Assembly (NCBI GenBank): GCA_020351775.1
Contig: CP070666.1
Location: forward strand, 4,851,783 to 4,912,315
DNA: 60,533 nucleotides
Reading direction: 5' to 3'
From: Gemmatimonadota bacterium
GTDB lineage: Bacteria; Gemmatimonadota; Gemmatimonadetes; Gemmatimonadales; GWC2-71-9
The translations under genes and the position numbers were made by a program. The notes below the pieces were generated by a model. That model searched no databases. It had not been told where the DNA came from and saw nothing but the letters and a program-made list of their open reading frames with translations. Positions 17,277-25,098 of the stretch are shown piece after piece. Every line of letters begins with the position of its first letter. Positions within the stretch are counted from its first letter, which is position 1.

Positions 17277-17855
17277 CTACGTCTCTAGCCGTCTGTTGAA
17301 CCGATTCATTGCCGTCTCGATCCCCTCCGTCAGCCAGCACTCCACGGCGTCCGCCAATGTAGGGAGCAGCCGAGCCAGCGTGTCGACCTCGTCTTGCTCG
17401 AAGCCTGACAGTACGAAGTCCGCCGGATCGTCGAATCCGTCAGGTAGCGGACCCACCCCGATCCTCAGCCGGCAGTACTCCTGTGAGCCGAGACGGTTCT
17501 CAATGCTGACGAGTCCGTTGTGTCCCCCGGCTGAGCCTCGGGCCCGCATCCGCAGTGAACCCAGGGGTAGGGCGTAGTCGTCCACTGCCACCAGCAAGTC
17601 GGTCGAGAAGTCGAAATCGGCGACATCCAGGAGGGGCCCGAGGGCGGTGCCACTGCGATTCATGTACGTGTCGGGTTTCACGATCGCGACTTGTTGCTGG
17701 AGCACAACGCCGTCGGTCACGCGGGCCGGGCCGGCCCGACGGAACGACGGCAATTGCCATTCACGAGCCAGGAAATCGCCCAGGATGAAGCCCGCGTTGT
17801 GGCGGGTGAACGCGTACGCCGGCCCGGGATTTCCCAACGCGACGATAGCGTGCAG
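17277..17855 (-). CDS. pth: Peptidyl-tRNA hydrolase, apparent CTG start
   Basis: The product HAIVALGNPGPAYAFTRHNAGF ... KPDTYMNRSG ... DDYALPLGSLRMRARGSAGGHNGL is Pth, which frees peptides from stalled peptidyl-tRNA; the catalytic His of TRHN, the Asp of VDDYALP and Asn of TYMNRSG are present. The first beta-strand (HAIVALGNPG) is essential to the fold and needs a start upstream of the TTG at 17837. The only codon that fits is CTG at 17855, two codons after an in-frame TAA that is the rplY stop. No ATG, GTG or TTG lies between. Length would then be 192 residues, normal for Pth. Confidence 0.9.
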   Translation of the reverse strand: MHAIVALGNPGPAYAFTRHNAGFILGDFLAREWQLPSFRRAGPARVTDGVVLQQQVAIVKPDTYMNRSGTALGPLLDVADFDFSTDLLVAVDDYALPLGSLRMRARGSAGGHNGLVSIENRLGSQEYCRLRIGVGPLPDGFDDPADFVLSGFEQDEVDTLARLLPTLADAVECWLTEGIETAMNRFNRRLET

Positions 17856-17858
17856 CGG

Positions 17859-18554
17859 TTAGCCCTCTTGCTCTGGGCTCCCGGACTCTGGCTCGGCTTC
17901 CGCCGCTTCCTCTTCCTCTTCCACGCGCGGCTTCCGGATGAGCTCTGGCTCCAGGGCCTCTTCCTCCTCCTCCTCGAGCACGACTACCGGTTCCACTTCG
18001 ACGCGCGGCGGTACCACTGTACAAACGGTCGACTCCGGATCGTCCAGGATCTCGGCGTTGGGGATCTCGATGTCGCTTACATGGAGTGAATGACCCACCG
18101 TCAGGTCGGTCACGTCCAGCTCAACGGACTCCGGCAGGTGACGTGGTAACACCCTGATTTCGACGTCCCGTAGAACCTGGTCCAGCACCCCGCCCTGGTT
18201 GCGCACACCCTCGGGTGAACCGACCAACCTGATCGGAGCGCGCACGGTCAGCTTCTCGCCGGCGTGGATCTCGAGGAAATCGACATGCAGCACGTCCAGC
18301 CGGGTCGGATGCCTCTGAACCTCACGAATGAGGGTCTTGAGCTTCTTGCCTCCCAGCTTCAGCTCGATCACCGTCGAGGCTCCCGCCGCAGCGAGAATTC
18401 TGTCCAGTTCGGCCCGGGAGATCTTGAGAGCTTCCGGTTCACGGCCGTGACCGTAGATCACCGCCGGGACCTCCCCGCCACGCCTGAGCGCCCTTGCTAT
18501 CCCTTTGCCTGTCTCGGTGCGTTTCTCTGCAACTAGTACATTGGTCTGAGCCAT
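17859..18554 (-). CDS. rplY: 50S ribosomal protein L25/general stress protein Ctc
   Basis: A 231-residue CTC-type L25. The N-terminal 5S-rRNA-binding domain has EKRTETGKGIARALRRGGEVPAVIYGHGREP and LIREVQRHPTRLDVLHVDFLEI; the second beta domain follows (VPIRL-like VRAPIRLVGSPEGVRNQGGVLDQVLRDVEIRVLPRHLPESVELDVTDL). The tail from about 190 is nearly all Glu with a few basic residues. An AAGGAA precedes the ATG. The gene lies 46 nt after prs, and its stop is six bases from the pth CTG, in the same frame. L25 sits on 5S rRNA in the central protuberance. Confidence 0.95.
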   Translation of the reverse strand: MAQTNVLVAEKRTETGKGIARALRRGGEVPAVIYGHGREPEALKISRAELDRILAAAGASTVIELKLGGKKLKTLIREVQRHPTRLDVLHVDFLEIHAGEKLTVRAPIRLVGSPEGVRNQGGVLDQVLRDVEIRVLPRHLPESVELDVTDLTVGHSLHVSDIEIPNAEILDDPESTVCTVVPPRVEVEPVVVLEEEEEEALEPELIRKPRVEEEEEAAEAEPESGSPEQEG

Positions 18555-18600
18555 CGTTCCTTCTTCCTACTATTCTCCGGTGTATAGTCTAGCGCCCAGG

Positions 18601-19563
18601 TCAGTTGAACAGAGAACTGACCGACTGCGAGCTATGCGTGAAGTGAACTGCCTTGGCCAGCAGTTCGGCAACCGACAGTATCTTGAGCGTGTCGAACCGG
18701 CGCTCCTCGGGGATTAGCATGGTATTGGTGACCGCTACTTCCTTGATGGGGGAAGCGCTCAGTCGGTCGGCTGCGGGGCCCGACAGCAGTGCGTGAGTGG
18801 CGCAGGCGTACACGTTCCGTGCACCGAGCCGATCGAGCGCGTGGGACGCCTCTGCCATCGTGCCTGCCGTATCGATCATGTCGTCGACCAGCAGGCAATC
18901 ACGGTTGGTCACATCACCTACCACGTTGACGACCTCAGCGATGTTGGCTGAGGGGCGCCGCTTGTCGATGATCGCGATTGACGCGTCGAGTCGCTTGGCA
19001 AAGCCCCGGGCCATCTTGGCGCCGCCCACGTCCGGGGCCACGACCACTGGCTTGTGCAACTGTTTCTGGCGATAGTGCTGCACGAATACCGGTGCGGCAT
19101 ACAGGTGGTCGGTAGGGATGTCGAAGAAACCCTGTAACTGGTGCTGGTGGAAATCGATTGCCAGCACCCGATTGGCACCGGCCGTCGTGATGATGTTGGC
19201 CATCAGTTTGGCAGTGATCGCAACGCGGGGCTGGTCCTTGCGGTCCTGCCTGCCGTACCCGTAGTACGGGATGACCGCCGACACGCGAGCGGCGCTGGCC
19301 CGGTGGGCGGCGTCGATTAGAATCATCAGTTCGACGATGTTCTCCGCCGGAGGGCAGGTCGGCTGGACGATGAATACATCCTGTCCTCTCACGTTCTCGT
19401 CGATCTTGACGAAGATCTCTCCGTCGGAGAACCGCCGGATCGTCACCTGGCACAACGGCTGGCCGAGGTGATCGGCGATCTCCTCCGCCAGCGGAATGTT
19501 GGCGGAGCCAGACATGAGGAGCATCTTGGTCGATGCTGCTAGGAATTCGTCGGTATCGGTCAT
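18601..19563 (-). CDS. prs: Ribose-phosphate pyrophosphokinase (PRPP synthetase)
   Basis: A 320-residue class I PRPP synthetase. Visible motifs: RRFSDGEIFVKIDENVRGQDVFIVQPT, the ATP-binding YYGYGRQDRKDQPR, FHQHQLQGFFDIPTDHLYA, PDVGGAKMARGFAKRL, and the PRPP-binding loop CLLVDDMIDTAGTM. It makes phosphoribosyl pyrophosphate from ribose 5-phosphate and ATP for purine, pyrimidine, His, Trp and NAD synthesis. It diverges from the sulfatase at 19655, leaving about 90 bp for promoters. Confidence 0.97.
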   Translation of the reverse strand: MTDTDEFLAASTKMLLMSGSANIPLAEEIADHLGQPLCQVTIRRFSDGEIFVKIDENVRGQDVFIVQPTCPPAENIVELMILIDAAHRASAARVSAVIPYYGYGRQDRKDQPRVAITAKLMANIITTAGANRVLAIDFHQHQLQGFFDIPTDHLYAAPVFVQHYRQKQLHKPVVVAPDVGGAKMARGFAKRLDASIAIIDKRRPSANIAEVVNVVGDVTNRDCLLVDDMIDTAGTMAEASHALDRLGARNVYACATHALLSGPAADRLSASPIKEVAVTNTMLIPEERRFDTLKILSVAELLAKAVHFTHSSQSVSSLFN

Positions 19564-19637
19564 GGTCGGCGTAAAAGTTACCTGTGGACATGGGGTTGGA
19601 GAAGGGGAAGGCCACAGACTGTCGTGGTTATCCCTTC

Positions 19638-19645
19638 AAGGAGGT
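19638..19645 (+). promoter_or_regulatory. Strong Shine-Dalgarno sequence before the sulfatase
   Basis: AAGGAGGT lies nine bases before the ATG at 19655, about as close to the anti-SD complement as a site can be. It is the reason for choosing 19655 over the later in-frame ATGs at 19736 and 19766, which have only a weak GGGG or nothing upstream. Confidence 0.6.
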
Positions 19646-19654
19646 GTGCGAAGG

Positions 19655-21697
19655 ATGGTGGAAGCACTGAACAGTTTGTTCCTGCAGCTGCGCGGTGGCG
19701 GCCGCTTGCCGCTCCTCCATCGGTCTGGGGCATCGATGAGGGCGAGTTCCTCCACGCCAGTCTGTATGAGGGCGCTTGGCGCTGCCTTGCTCGCCCTCAC
19801 GGTCGGGGGCGTGACTACCGGTTGCGGTCCAGCGGAGGCCCCCCCCAACATCGTCATCATATTCACTGACGATCAGGGGTATGCCGATGTGGGAGTTTTT
19901 GGGGCGACCCAGTTCACAACGCCGCATCTCGACCGGCTCGCCTCGGAGGGAATGCGCTTCACGAGCTTCTATGCCAGTCAGGCCGTGTGCTCAGCCTCCC
20001 GGGCCTCGTTGCTCACCGGCGCCTACGCCGAGCGGGTCTCGATCCGCGGTGCTCTGGCACCCTCGGCCGAAGTCGGTCTCAATGCCGCAGAGGAGACCAT
20101 CGCCGAGCTGCTCAAAGAGCGGGGCTATGCCACGGGCGCGTTCGGCAAGTGGCACCTAGGTCATCACCGCGAGTTCCTCCCCTTACAGCACGGATTCGAC
20201 GAATACCTGGGACTGCCCTATTCCAACGACATGTGGCCGGTGGATTACGATGGCTTGCCCGTCACGCAAGGGCACAAGCTGAACTACCCGCCGCTGCCGC
20301 TGATCGACGGTAATGAAACGGTTGCGACCATAAACGACCTGGCCGATCAGTCCACGCTGACCACCCGCTACACGGAACGAGCCGTCCGGTTTATCGAAGC
20401 GCACCGGGACGAACCATTCTTCCTCTATCTGGCGCACTCGATGCCCCACGTGCCGTTGGGCGTGTCGCAGCGCTTCGCTGGAAGCAGTGCTCAGGGGATG
20501 TATGGTGACGTCATCGAGGAGATCGACTGGTCGGTGGGCGAGGTGCTTGCCACGCTAGATCGTTTCGACCTGGCTCAGCGTACGTTCGTAATCTTCACCA
20601 GCGACAACGGGCCGTGGCTCAACTATGGCAACCATGCGGGCTCTACCGGCCCTCTGCGCGAGGGCAAAGGCACGGCCTTCGAGGGCGGGCCCCGGGTGCC
20701 TGCCGTCATGCGCTGGCCTGGGCGCATCCCGGCGGGTGCTGTGACGGACAAGATGGCCTCAACCATGGACCTGCTTCCCACCATCGCTGCTGCCACAGGC
20801 TCACGCCTGCCGCGACAGCGAATCGATGGGGTCAGTCTGTTGCCGCTGCTCGAGGGCGAGGCCGCAGCCCAGCCACGGACTCAGTTCTACTTCTACTATC
20901 TGGGAGAGCTCCGAGGTGTCCGCGAGGGCAAGTGGAAACGGGTGTACCAGCATCGCACGCGATCCTACGTGGGTGTGGAGCCGGGCAAGGACGGGCACCC
21001 CGGTCCCTACGCGTTCCCCACCGTGCCGGCAGCGCTCTATAACCTGGAAGCCGATATAGGCGAGACAACCGATGTTTCAGCCGCCCATCCCGATGTCGTG
21101 CAGCGACTCGACTCCCTAGCCGAGGAGGCTCGTGAGGCCCTGGGTGACAGACTCACGGATCGGAGCGGGCGGGAGGTCCGTCCGCCAGGGCGACGTGGGT
21201 TTGACCGGGCCGAGACCGTCGAGCATCTAGCAGTCGGCGCGCCTGTGACGCTGACCGTCCCGCCCAGCTCCAGCTATCCCGGCCGGGGGCCATCCTCGTT
21301 GACGGACGGGAGGCTCGGGAGCCGCGATTTCCAGGATCGTGAGTGGCTGGGCTTCGAGGCCGAGGATTTGGAGGCAATAGTGGATCTCGGCCAGGCGAAA
21401 AGGATACGGCGCGTCGATATCGACTGCTTGAGGAGCCAGGTCTCGTGGATCTTCTTCCCGCCGTATGTGGAGTTCGCCGTATCCACCGACGCTGCCGTCT
21501 GGGAGACCCTGGGCCGGGTCGACTTGACGCTGGAGAGCAGGCCTGAATCGGGTGTACGCAGCGTCGGGCTGGAATTCCAGCCCAAACGGGCACGCTATGT
21601 CAGGGTGCGGGCGGCCAATATCGGGGAGTGTCCCGCCTGGCACCCTGGCGCGGGTGGCAAGGCATGGCTGTTTGCCGACGAGATCGTGGTGCGGTGA
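19655..21697 (+). CDS. Arylsulfatase-family lipoprotein with C-terminal discoidin-like domain
   Basis: A 680-residue protein. A lipobox VTTGC puts the lipidated Cys at 57 from this start. The sulfatase domain begins NIVIIFTDDQGYADVG (Asp72, Asp73 as metal ligands) and has the formylglycine motif C112-S-A-S-R116, so it needs an FGly-generating enzyme, not seen here; FGKWHLGH and FTSDNGPW are also present. From about 540 a segment with VDLGQAKRIRRVDIDCL, SWIFFPPYVEFAVSTDAAVWE and RARYVRVRA resembles F5/8 (discoidin) domains that bind carbohydrate. It probably removes sulfate from a polysaccharide outside the cytoplasm. The start is doubtful: 37 residues precede a normal lipoprotein signal; ATGs at 19736 or 19766 give conventional signals. 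Confidence 0.85.
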   Translation: MVEALNSLFLQLRGGGRLPLLHRSGASMRASSSTPVCMRALGAALLALTVGGVTTGCGPAEAPPNIVIIFTDDQGYADVGVFGATQFTTPHLDRLASEGMRFTSFYASQAVCSASRASLLTGAYAERVSIRGALAPSAEVGLNAAEETIAELLKERGYATGAFGKWHLGHHREFLPLQHGFDEYLGLPYSNDMWPVDYDGLPVTQGHKLNYPPLPLIDGNETVATINDLADQSTLTTRYTERAVRFIEAHRDEPFFLYLAHSMPHVPLGVSQRFAGSSAQGMYGDVIEEIDWSVGEVLATLDRFDLAQRTFVIFTSDNGPWLNYGNHAGSTGPLREGKGTAFEGGPRVPAVMRWPGRIPAGAVTDKMASTMDLLPTIAAATGSRLPRQRIDGVSLLPLLEGEAAAQPRTQFYFYYLGELRGVREGKWKRVYQHRTRSYVGVEPGKDGHPGPYAFPTVPAALYNLEADIGETTDVSAAHPDVVQRLDSLAEEAREALGDRLTDRSGREVRPPGRRGFDRAETVEHLAVGAPVTLTVPPSSSYPGRGPSSLTDGRLGSRDFQDREWLGFEAEDLEAIVDLGQAKRIRRVDIDCLRSQVSWIFFPPYVEFAVSTDAAVWETLGRVDLTLESRPESGVRSVGLEFQPKRARYVRVRAANIGECPAWHPGAGGKAWLFADEIVVR

Positions 21698-21781
21698 CCC
21701 GGGCGGCAGCCGAGTAACACCGCGTCGTCTGGCATCAGCCGCCACAGCGGGCTTGATCTACGGTTTTTGTTCGGTTACTCT

Positions 21782-21985
21782 ATGGTAATGGAGCGACCGA
21801 ACCTGTCACCCAAGGTCACACGCCGCGATGTCGACAGCTGGCTGGCCCAGATCCAACACCAGATCGAGACGCTGCTTAGAGGCCCCGCGGGTGAGCTGCG
21901 AGCTCGGTTGGTTCTGCTCCACAAGCGAGTGTCGGGTTGGAGGGACCTGTTGCAGGTCCGCCGCAGCGGGGAGAGACGGCCCTAG
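21782..21985 (+). CDS. Possible small helical protein, unrecognised
   Basis: A 67-residue open frame beginning MVMERPNLSPKVTRRDVDSW. It could form two amphipathic helices (WLAQIQHQIETLL and ELRARLVLLHKRVSGWRDLLQ), which is the only argument for it; no clear Shine-Dalgarno sequence precedes it and I recognise no family. It falls in the 480-bp gap between the sulfatase and a minus-strand envelope gene. The rest of that gap (21986-22177) shows nothing I can name. Confidence 0.28.
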   Translation: MVMERPNLSPKVTRRDVDSWLAQIQHQIETLLRGPAGELRARLVLLHKRVSGWRDLLQVRRSGERRP

Positions 21986-22177
21986 TCGGCCAGCGGACCG
22001 CATGAGGACGCACTCTGATCCTTTGGATCTGCTCAGACCCACGGCGTTGCAGGCAATTGGTCTTCAATTCGCAGTCGGGCCGCGTGGGGCTGTTTTCGGT
22101 CCTGTCACTGCGGGAGAGCTCCGGATTAAAGGGATGCGGCGGGTGGGCGCTGCCCCACGCACCGTCGGGTCCTTATC

Positions 22178-22693
22178 CTAGAAACTCAGCGACAACCCGA
22201 CAGTCACCGCTCCATCTGGTCGTGGCATCACGTCTACTCGCAAGCGGTCGGGAGGCACCGATTCCCAGTTGTCGCTCGTGTGGAAGGCTCCAATAATGCC
22301 ACCGATCAAAGCACCAGCTGCGAAGCCAGCAGACGTGCCGATCAAAAACGCCGCGGGCACTTGATCTGAACAGTCGATGAAGCTGCCAGAGCTACCAGCG
22401 CAGGCAACACCCAGCCCGACACCAGTGAGCGTGCCCAAGGTGATCCCTCCCAGAAGGGCGCCCTTCCCGGCATGACTCCGGCGGTGACGGACCTGTAGAT
22501 CCGTTATCGAGTTGATTGGCAGGCGGACCGTGTCGATGACGATCCACTCAGCGCTCACGTTCGTCACCGATCCCTGGAGGGGTGGATGACGATCTGTTGA
22601 GACGCGCACGTGTGTTCCCGGCTCGACTGCCTGAGCGGCCGCGACAGCCGGCCCGGTCACGAGTAACGAGCAGACTAGGAGTTTCAGTCGCAT
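22178..22693 (-). CDS. Secreted glycine-rich (glycine-zipper-like) envelope protein, unrecognised
   Basis: A 171-residue protein with a signal peptide (MRLKLLVCSLLVTGPAVAAAQ), a small beta-rich region (GTHVRVSTDRHPPLQGSVTNVSAEWIVID) and two hydrophobic, glycine-rich stretches, GALLGGITLGTLTGVGLGVACAG and LIGTSAGFAAGALIGGIIGAF, like glycine-zipper membrane-spanning segments. Two cysteines (VACAG and FIDCSD) may form a disulphide. The chain ends VTVGLSLSF. A GGGGGAGGT lies just before the ATG. Export to the periplasm or outer membrane is inferred; function unknown. Confidence 0.7.
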   Translation of the reverse strand: MRLKLLVCSLLVTGPAVAAAQAVEPGTHVRVSTDRHPPLQGSVTNVSAEWIVIDTVRLPINSITDLQVRHRRSHAGKGALLGGITLGTLTGVGLGVACAGSSGSFIDCSDQVPAAFLIGTSAGFAAGALIGGIIGAFHTSDNWESVPPDRLRVDVMPRPDGAVTVGLSLSF

Positions 22694-22896
22694 GAGTACC
22701 TCCCCCGTTGTGCTGGAGTGTCGTGCCCAGGCGTCAGACGAACGTCAAGCGACCTCGTCGCTCTTGTGTCCGCGAGGGGGTGGGTTCAGGCCGGTGGGTG
22801 GTGGCAACTACGGGAGAGCTACGGAAATCGGGCCCGCCAAGGGATTGCCGCTTGCAGTGGGGTGGCGAAACCCCAGTTCGCATGTGGCTCAGGCGA

Positions 22897-22967
22897 TTGG
22901 CCCCGGTGGATTCGAACCACCATTCCCGGATCCAAAGTCCGATGTCCTGCCATTGGACGAGGGGCCA
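22897..22967 (-). tRNA. tRNA-Gln (TTG)
   Basis: On the minus strand a complete cloverleaf: acceptor TGGCCCC paired with GGGGCCA, anticodon loop CTTTGGA with anticodon TTG on a five-pair stem, T arm GGTGG-TTCGAAT-CCACC, discriminator A. The bases after the discriminator are TCG, so CCA is not encoded. It sits between the glycine-rich envelope gene and ispE. Confidence 0.95.
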
Positions 22968-23038
22968 CCAACTTCTTGTGAAGCAACGCCTTAGGCACCA
23001 GCGCCGGATGCCAAAGCTAATCACCTGTGACTTGATTG

Positions 23039-23971
23039 TCACATGGCAGTCTCCTCCGGTCCTGGCGCTGCAACACTACGCGTTTTGGTCTTGATCAGCT
23101 GGTGGCCGCGCTCTCCTATCTCCAGGGCCGCGTCGTTCAGATCGTCGTCGGTACGGTAGATGGCTATCACCGCGGACCCGGATCCAGAAACCCGCACCAG
23201 CAGCGGGCGCGTCTCAGCCATTCGCTCGAACAGCGAACGCAGCTCCGGCCGTCTGCCGAACAACACTGTCTCGAAGTCATTGCCGCCCAGCCGGCCGATC
23301 CCACCCCAGGTGGCGAGTGCATCGGTATCGAACACCACCGGTCCACGCTGTTGGCCGGAGCCCCTGCCGATCCGCAGGAGATCGTATGCCTGTTTGCTGC
23401 TGATGCCAAACTCCGGTACGGCGATGAGCACCGGGGCTGCCCCGGGCGGTGGCAGCCGGAACAGGCGCTCACCGCGGCTCCACCCGAGAGCAAGCGGTGC
23501 GCCGGACGCGAAGAAGGCGACATCGCTGCCCAGCTTGGCTGCGAATTGGAGGATCTCGTGGCGCGGCACGGCGTCTCCGGTGAGCCGATTCACAGCGTGC
23601 AAGGCCGCGGCCCCGTCGCTGGAGCCGCCACCGAGTCCTGCCTGAACGGGGATCGACTTCTGCAGCCTGATCCGTACGCCAAACCTGCCCCCCGTTGCGG
23701 CCAGGATGGCGGCGGCAGCTCTGTACACCAGGTTCTCTTCGACGGGTCCTGTGTCTGCTCCCGCTACGTCCAGCTCGATCCCCCGTGCCGCGCGCTCCGC
23801 CACGATGCTGTCGTGTAACTCGAGCAGGGTGAATAGGGTCTCAATAGTGTGGAATCCCGATTCTTCCCGAGCCAATACCCTCAGCAGAAGATTCGTCTTC
23901 GCGTGGGCCCTGATCTGAACACGATCCGGCGGATCTGCTATCCGGTTGGGCGGATGGTCACTTCCCGTCAT
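23039..23971 (-). CDS. ispE: 4-diphosphocytidyl-2-C-methyl-D-erythritol kinase
   Basis: A 310-residue GHMP kinase. The N-terminal AHAKTNLLLRVLAREESGFHTIETLF and the ATP-binding loop PVQAGLGGGSSDGAAAL (about 108-124) are those of IspE, which phosphorylates CDP-methylerythritol in the MEP route to isoprenoid precursors. SDVAFF and the late GSGSAVIA are also present. The ATG overlaps the stop of the upstream membrane-protein gene by four bases (ATGA). About 17 extra residues precede the usual start of the fold. Confidence 0.94.
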   Translation of the reverse strand: MTGSDHPPNRIADPPDRVQIRAHAKTNLLLRVLAREESGFHTIETLFTLLELHDSIVAERAARGIELDVAGADTGPVEENLVYRAAAAILAATGGRFGVRIRLQKSIPVQAGLGGGSSDGAAALHAVNRLTGDAVPRHEILQFAAKLGSDVAFFASGAPLALGWSRGERLFRLPPPGAAPVLIAVPEFGISSKQAYDLLRIGRGSGQQRGPVVFDTDALATWGGIGRLGGNDFETVLFGRRPELRSLFERMAETRPLLVRVSGSGSAVIAIYRTDDDLNDAALEIGERGHQLIKTKTRSVAAPGPEETAM

Positions 23972-25098
23972 CGTGCCGTACTCGCCGGTGAATCGGCTTC
24001 GTGGTACAGCATCTCCTGGCCCGGCGCAACCTCATCCAGGGCGTCGCGGCGCCGCAGGTCGGCCAGGTGGAGGTGTGCCCGAGATAGCGACCACATACCG
24101 AGCAGCGTAATCGGGAAGAACCCACCCAGGTGGAATCCAAACGCGAACGACACGGCCGATCCGGCCGCAACACCATACAACCCTAGTGTGATACGGCAGA
24201 TGGCTTCCCATTGGCCGAAGAAGCCGGGACTGAACTGGACCGCTACTCCAAAGGCCAGGAGCGACTGAAGCAACAACGTTGCCGACCAGGGAGTCTCGAT
24301 CCCGAAGGCTCGCAGGGCCATCCAAAACGACGCGGCGCCCGTGAGCCAGACGACCAGCGACCACAGCAGAACGGCCCCGAACCGGCTGGGGCTGCGTAAC
24401 GCGTCCAGACCCGACACGAGGCCTTCAACCACTTCGGTGAGCCGCAGCGACCACTTGTCGGGTAGCACCCTGTTCGTGAAAGACCGAGTCAGCCTGAGGG
24501 CTGTGCTGGGCCAGTGTACTGCCAACAGCGCCACCACCAGTAGGACAAAGAACAACACGCCCGAAGCACGCGCGACGTCACCCAGCGTGAGGTTGGGTCC
24601 GATAGACGTGCCGGCTCCGAAACCGCCGGCCCAGATCCCGATCACTAGCAGCGCCACCAGAGTGATCCCGTCGAGGACACGTTCCACCGCTATCGATGCA
24701 AAGGCGGTGCTGAATCTGGCGCCCGTCATGCGCCGTGCTGCATAGGCCCGTGCAAACTCACCGGCGCGAGCGGGTAGCAAATTGGTGGCCGTGAAGCCTA
24801 TCGCGGTCGCATGCCACAGTGGAACGAACGGGAGAGTCGCCCCCTCGAGGCGCAGCAGGTACTGCCAGCGGATGGTGCGCAGCGGGAAAGTCAGGGTCGC
24901 GAGGGTGAGCGCCGCAACGAACGGTAGTACTTGCACGTGACGCATGTTATCCCAGACCTCGACTAGACTCACGTCATGCAGCGTCCACCAAATCAGCAGG
25001 GCCGCTATGGCGATACCTACGGCTCCGGTCCAGCCGAGGCGGCCGGGTCCGTTCCTACTGCTCGAGGTTGAGTTCGACGATGTCGAGGAGTTCGTCAA
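23968..25098 (-). CDS. LPG-synthase-type transmembrane protein (UPF0104 family)
   Basis: About 376 residues with seven or eight membrane helices, including WTGAVGIAIAALLIWW, LPFVAALTLATLTF and SLLAFGVAVQF. The segment FTATNLLPARAGEFARAYAARR matches the conserved motif of the lysylphosphatidylglycerol-synthase transmembrane family (PF03706), whose members flip or transfer lipids; QFSPGFFGQWEAICRITLGLYG is the second typical segment. No C-terminal aminoacyl transferase domain is present, so it is a membrane-only family member. The start is uncertain: no good ATG precedes the first helix; TTG at 25098 is my choice, overlapping the upstream gene by 44 nt. It ends in a four-base overlap with ispE. 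Confidence 0.75.
   Translation of the reverse strand: MTNSSTSSNSTSSSRNGPGRLGWTGAVGIAIAALLIWWTLHDVSLVEVWDNMRHVQVLPFVAALTLATLTFPLRTIRWQYLLRLEGATLPFVPLWHATAIGFTATNLLPARAGEFARAYAARRMTGARFSTAFASIAVERVLDGITLVALLVIGIWAGGFGAGTSIGPNLTLGDVARASGVLFFVLLVVALLAVHWPSTALRLTRSFTNRVLPDKWSLRLTEVVEGLVSGLDALRSPSRFGAVLLWSLVVWLTGAASFWMALRAFGIETPWSATLLLQSLLAFGVAVQFSPGFFGQWEAICRITLGLYGVAAGSAVSFAFGFHLGGFFPITLLGMWSLSRAHLHLADLRRRDALDEVAPGQEMLYHEADSPASTAR

Noticed and set aside
22692-23094. Plus-strand frames across the tRNA-Gln
   Set aside because: They run through a clear tRNA and the end of ispE on the other strand.
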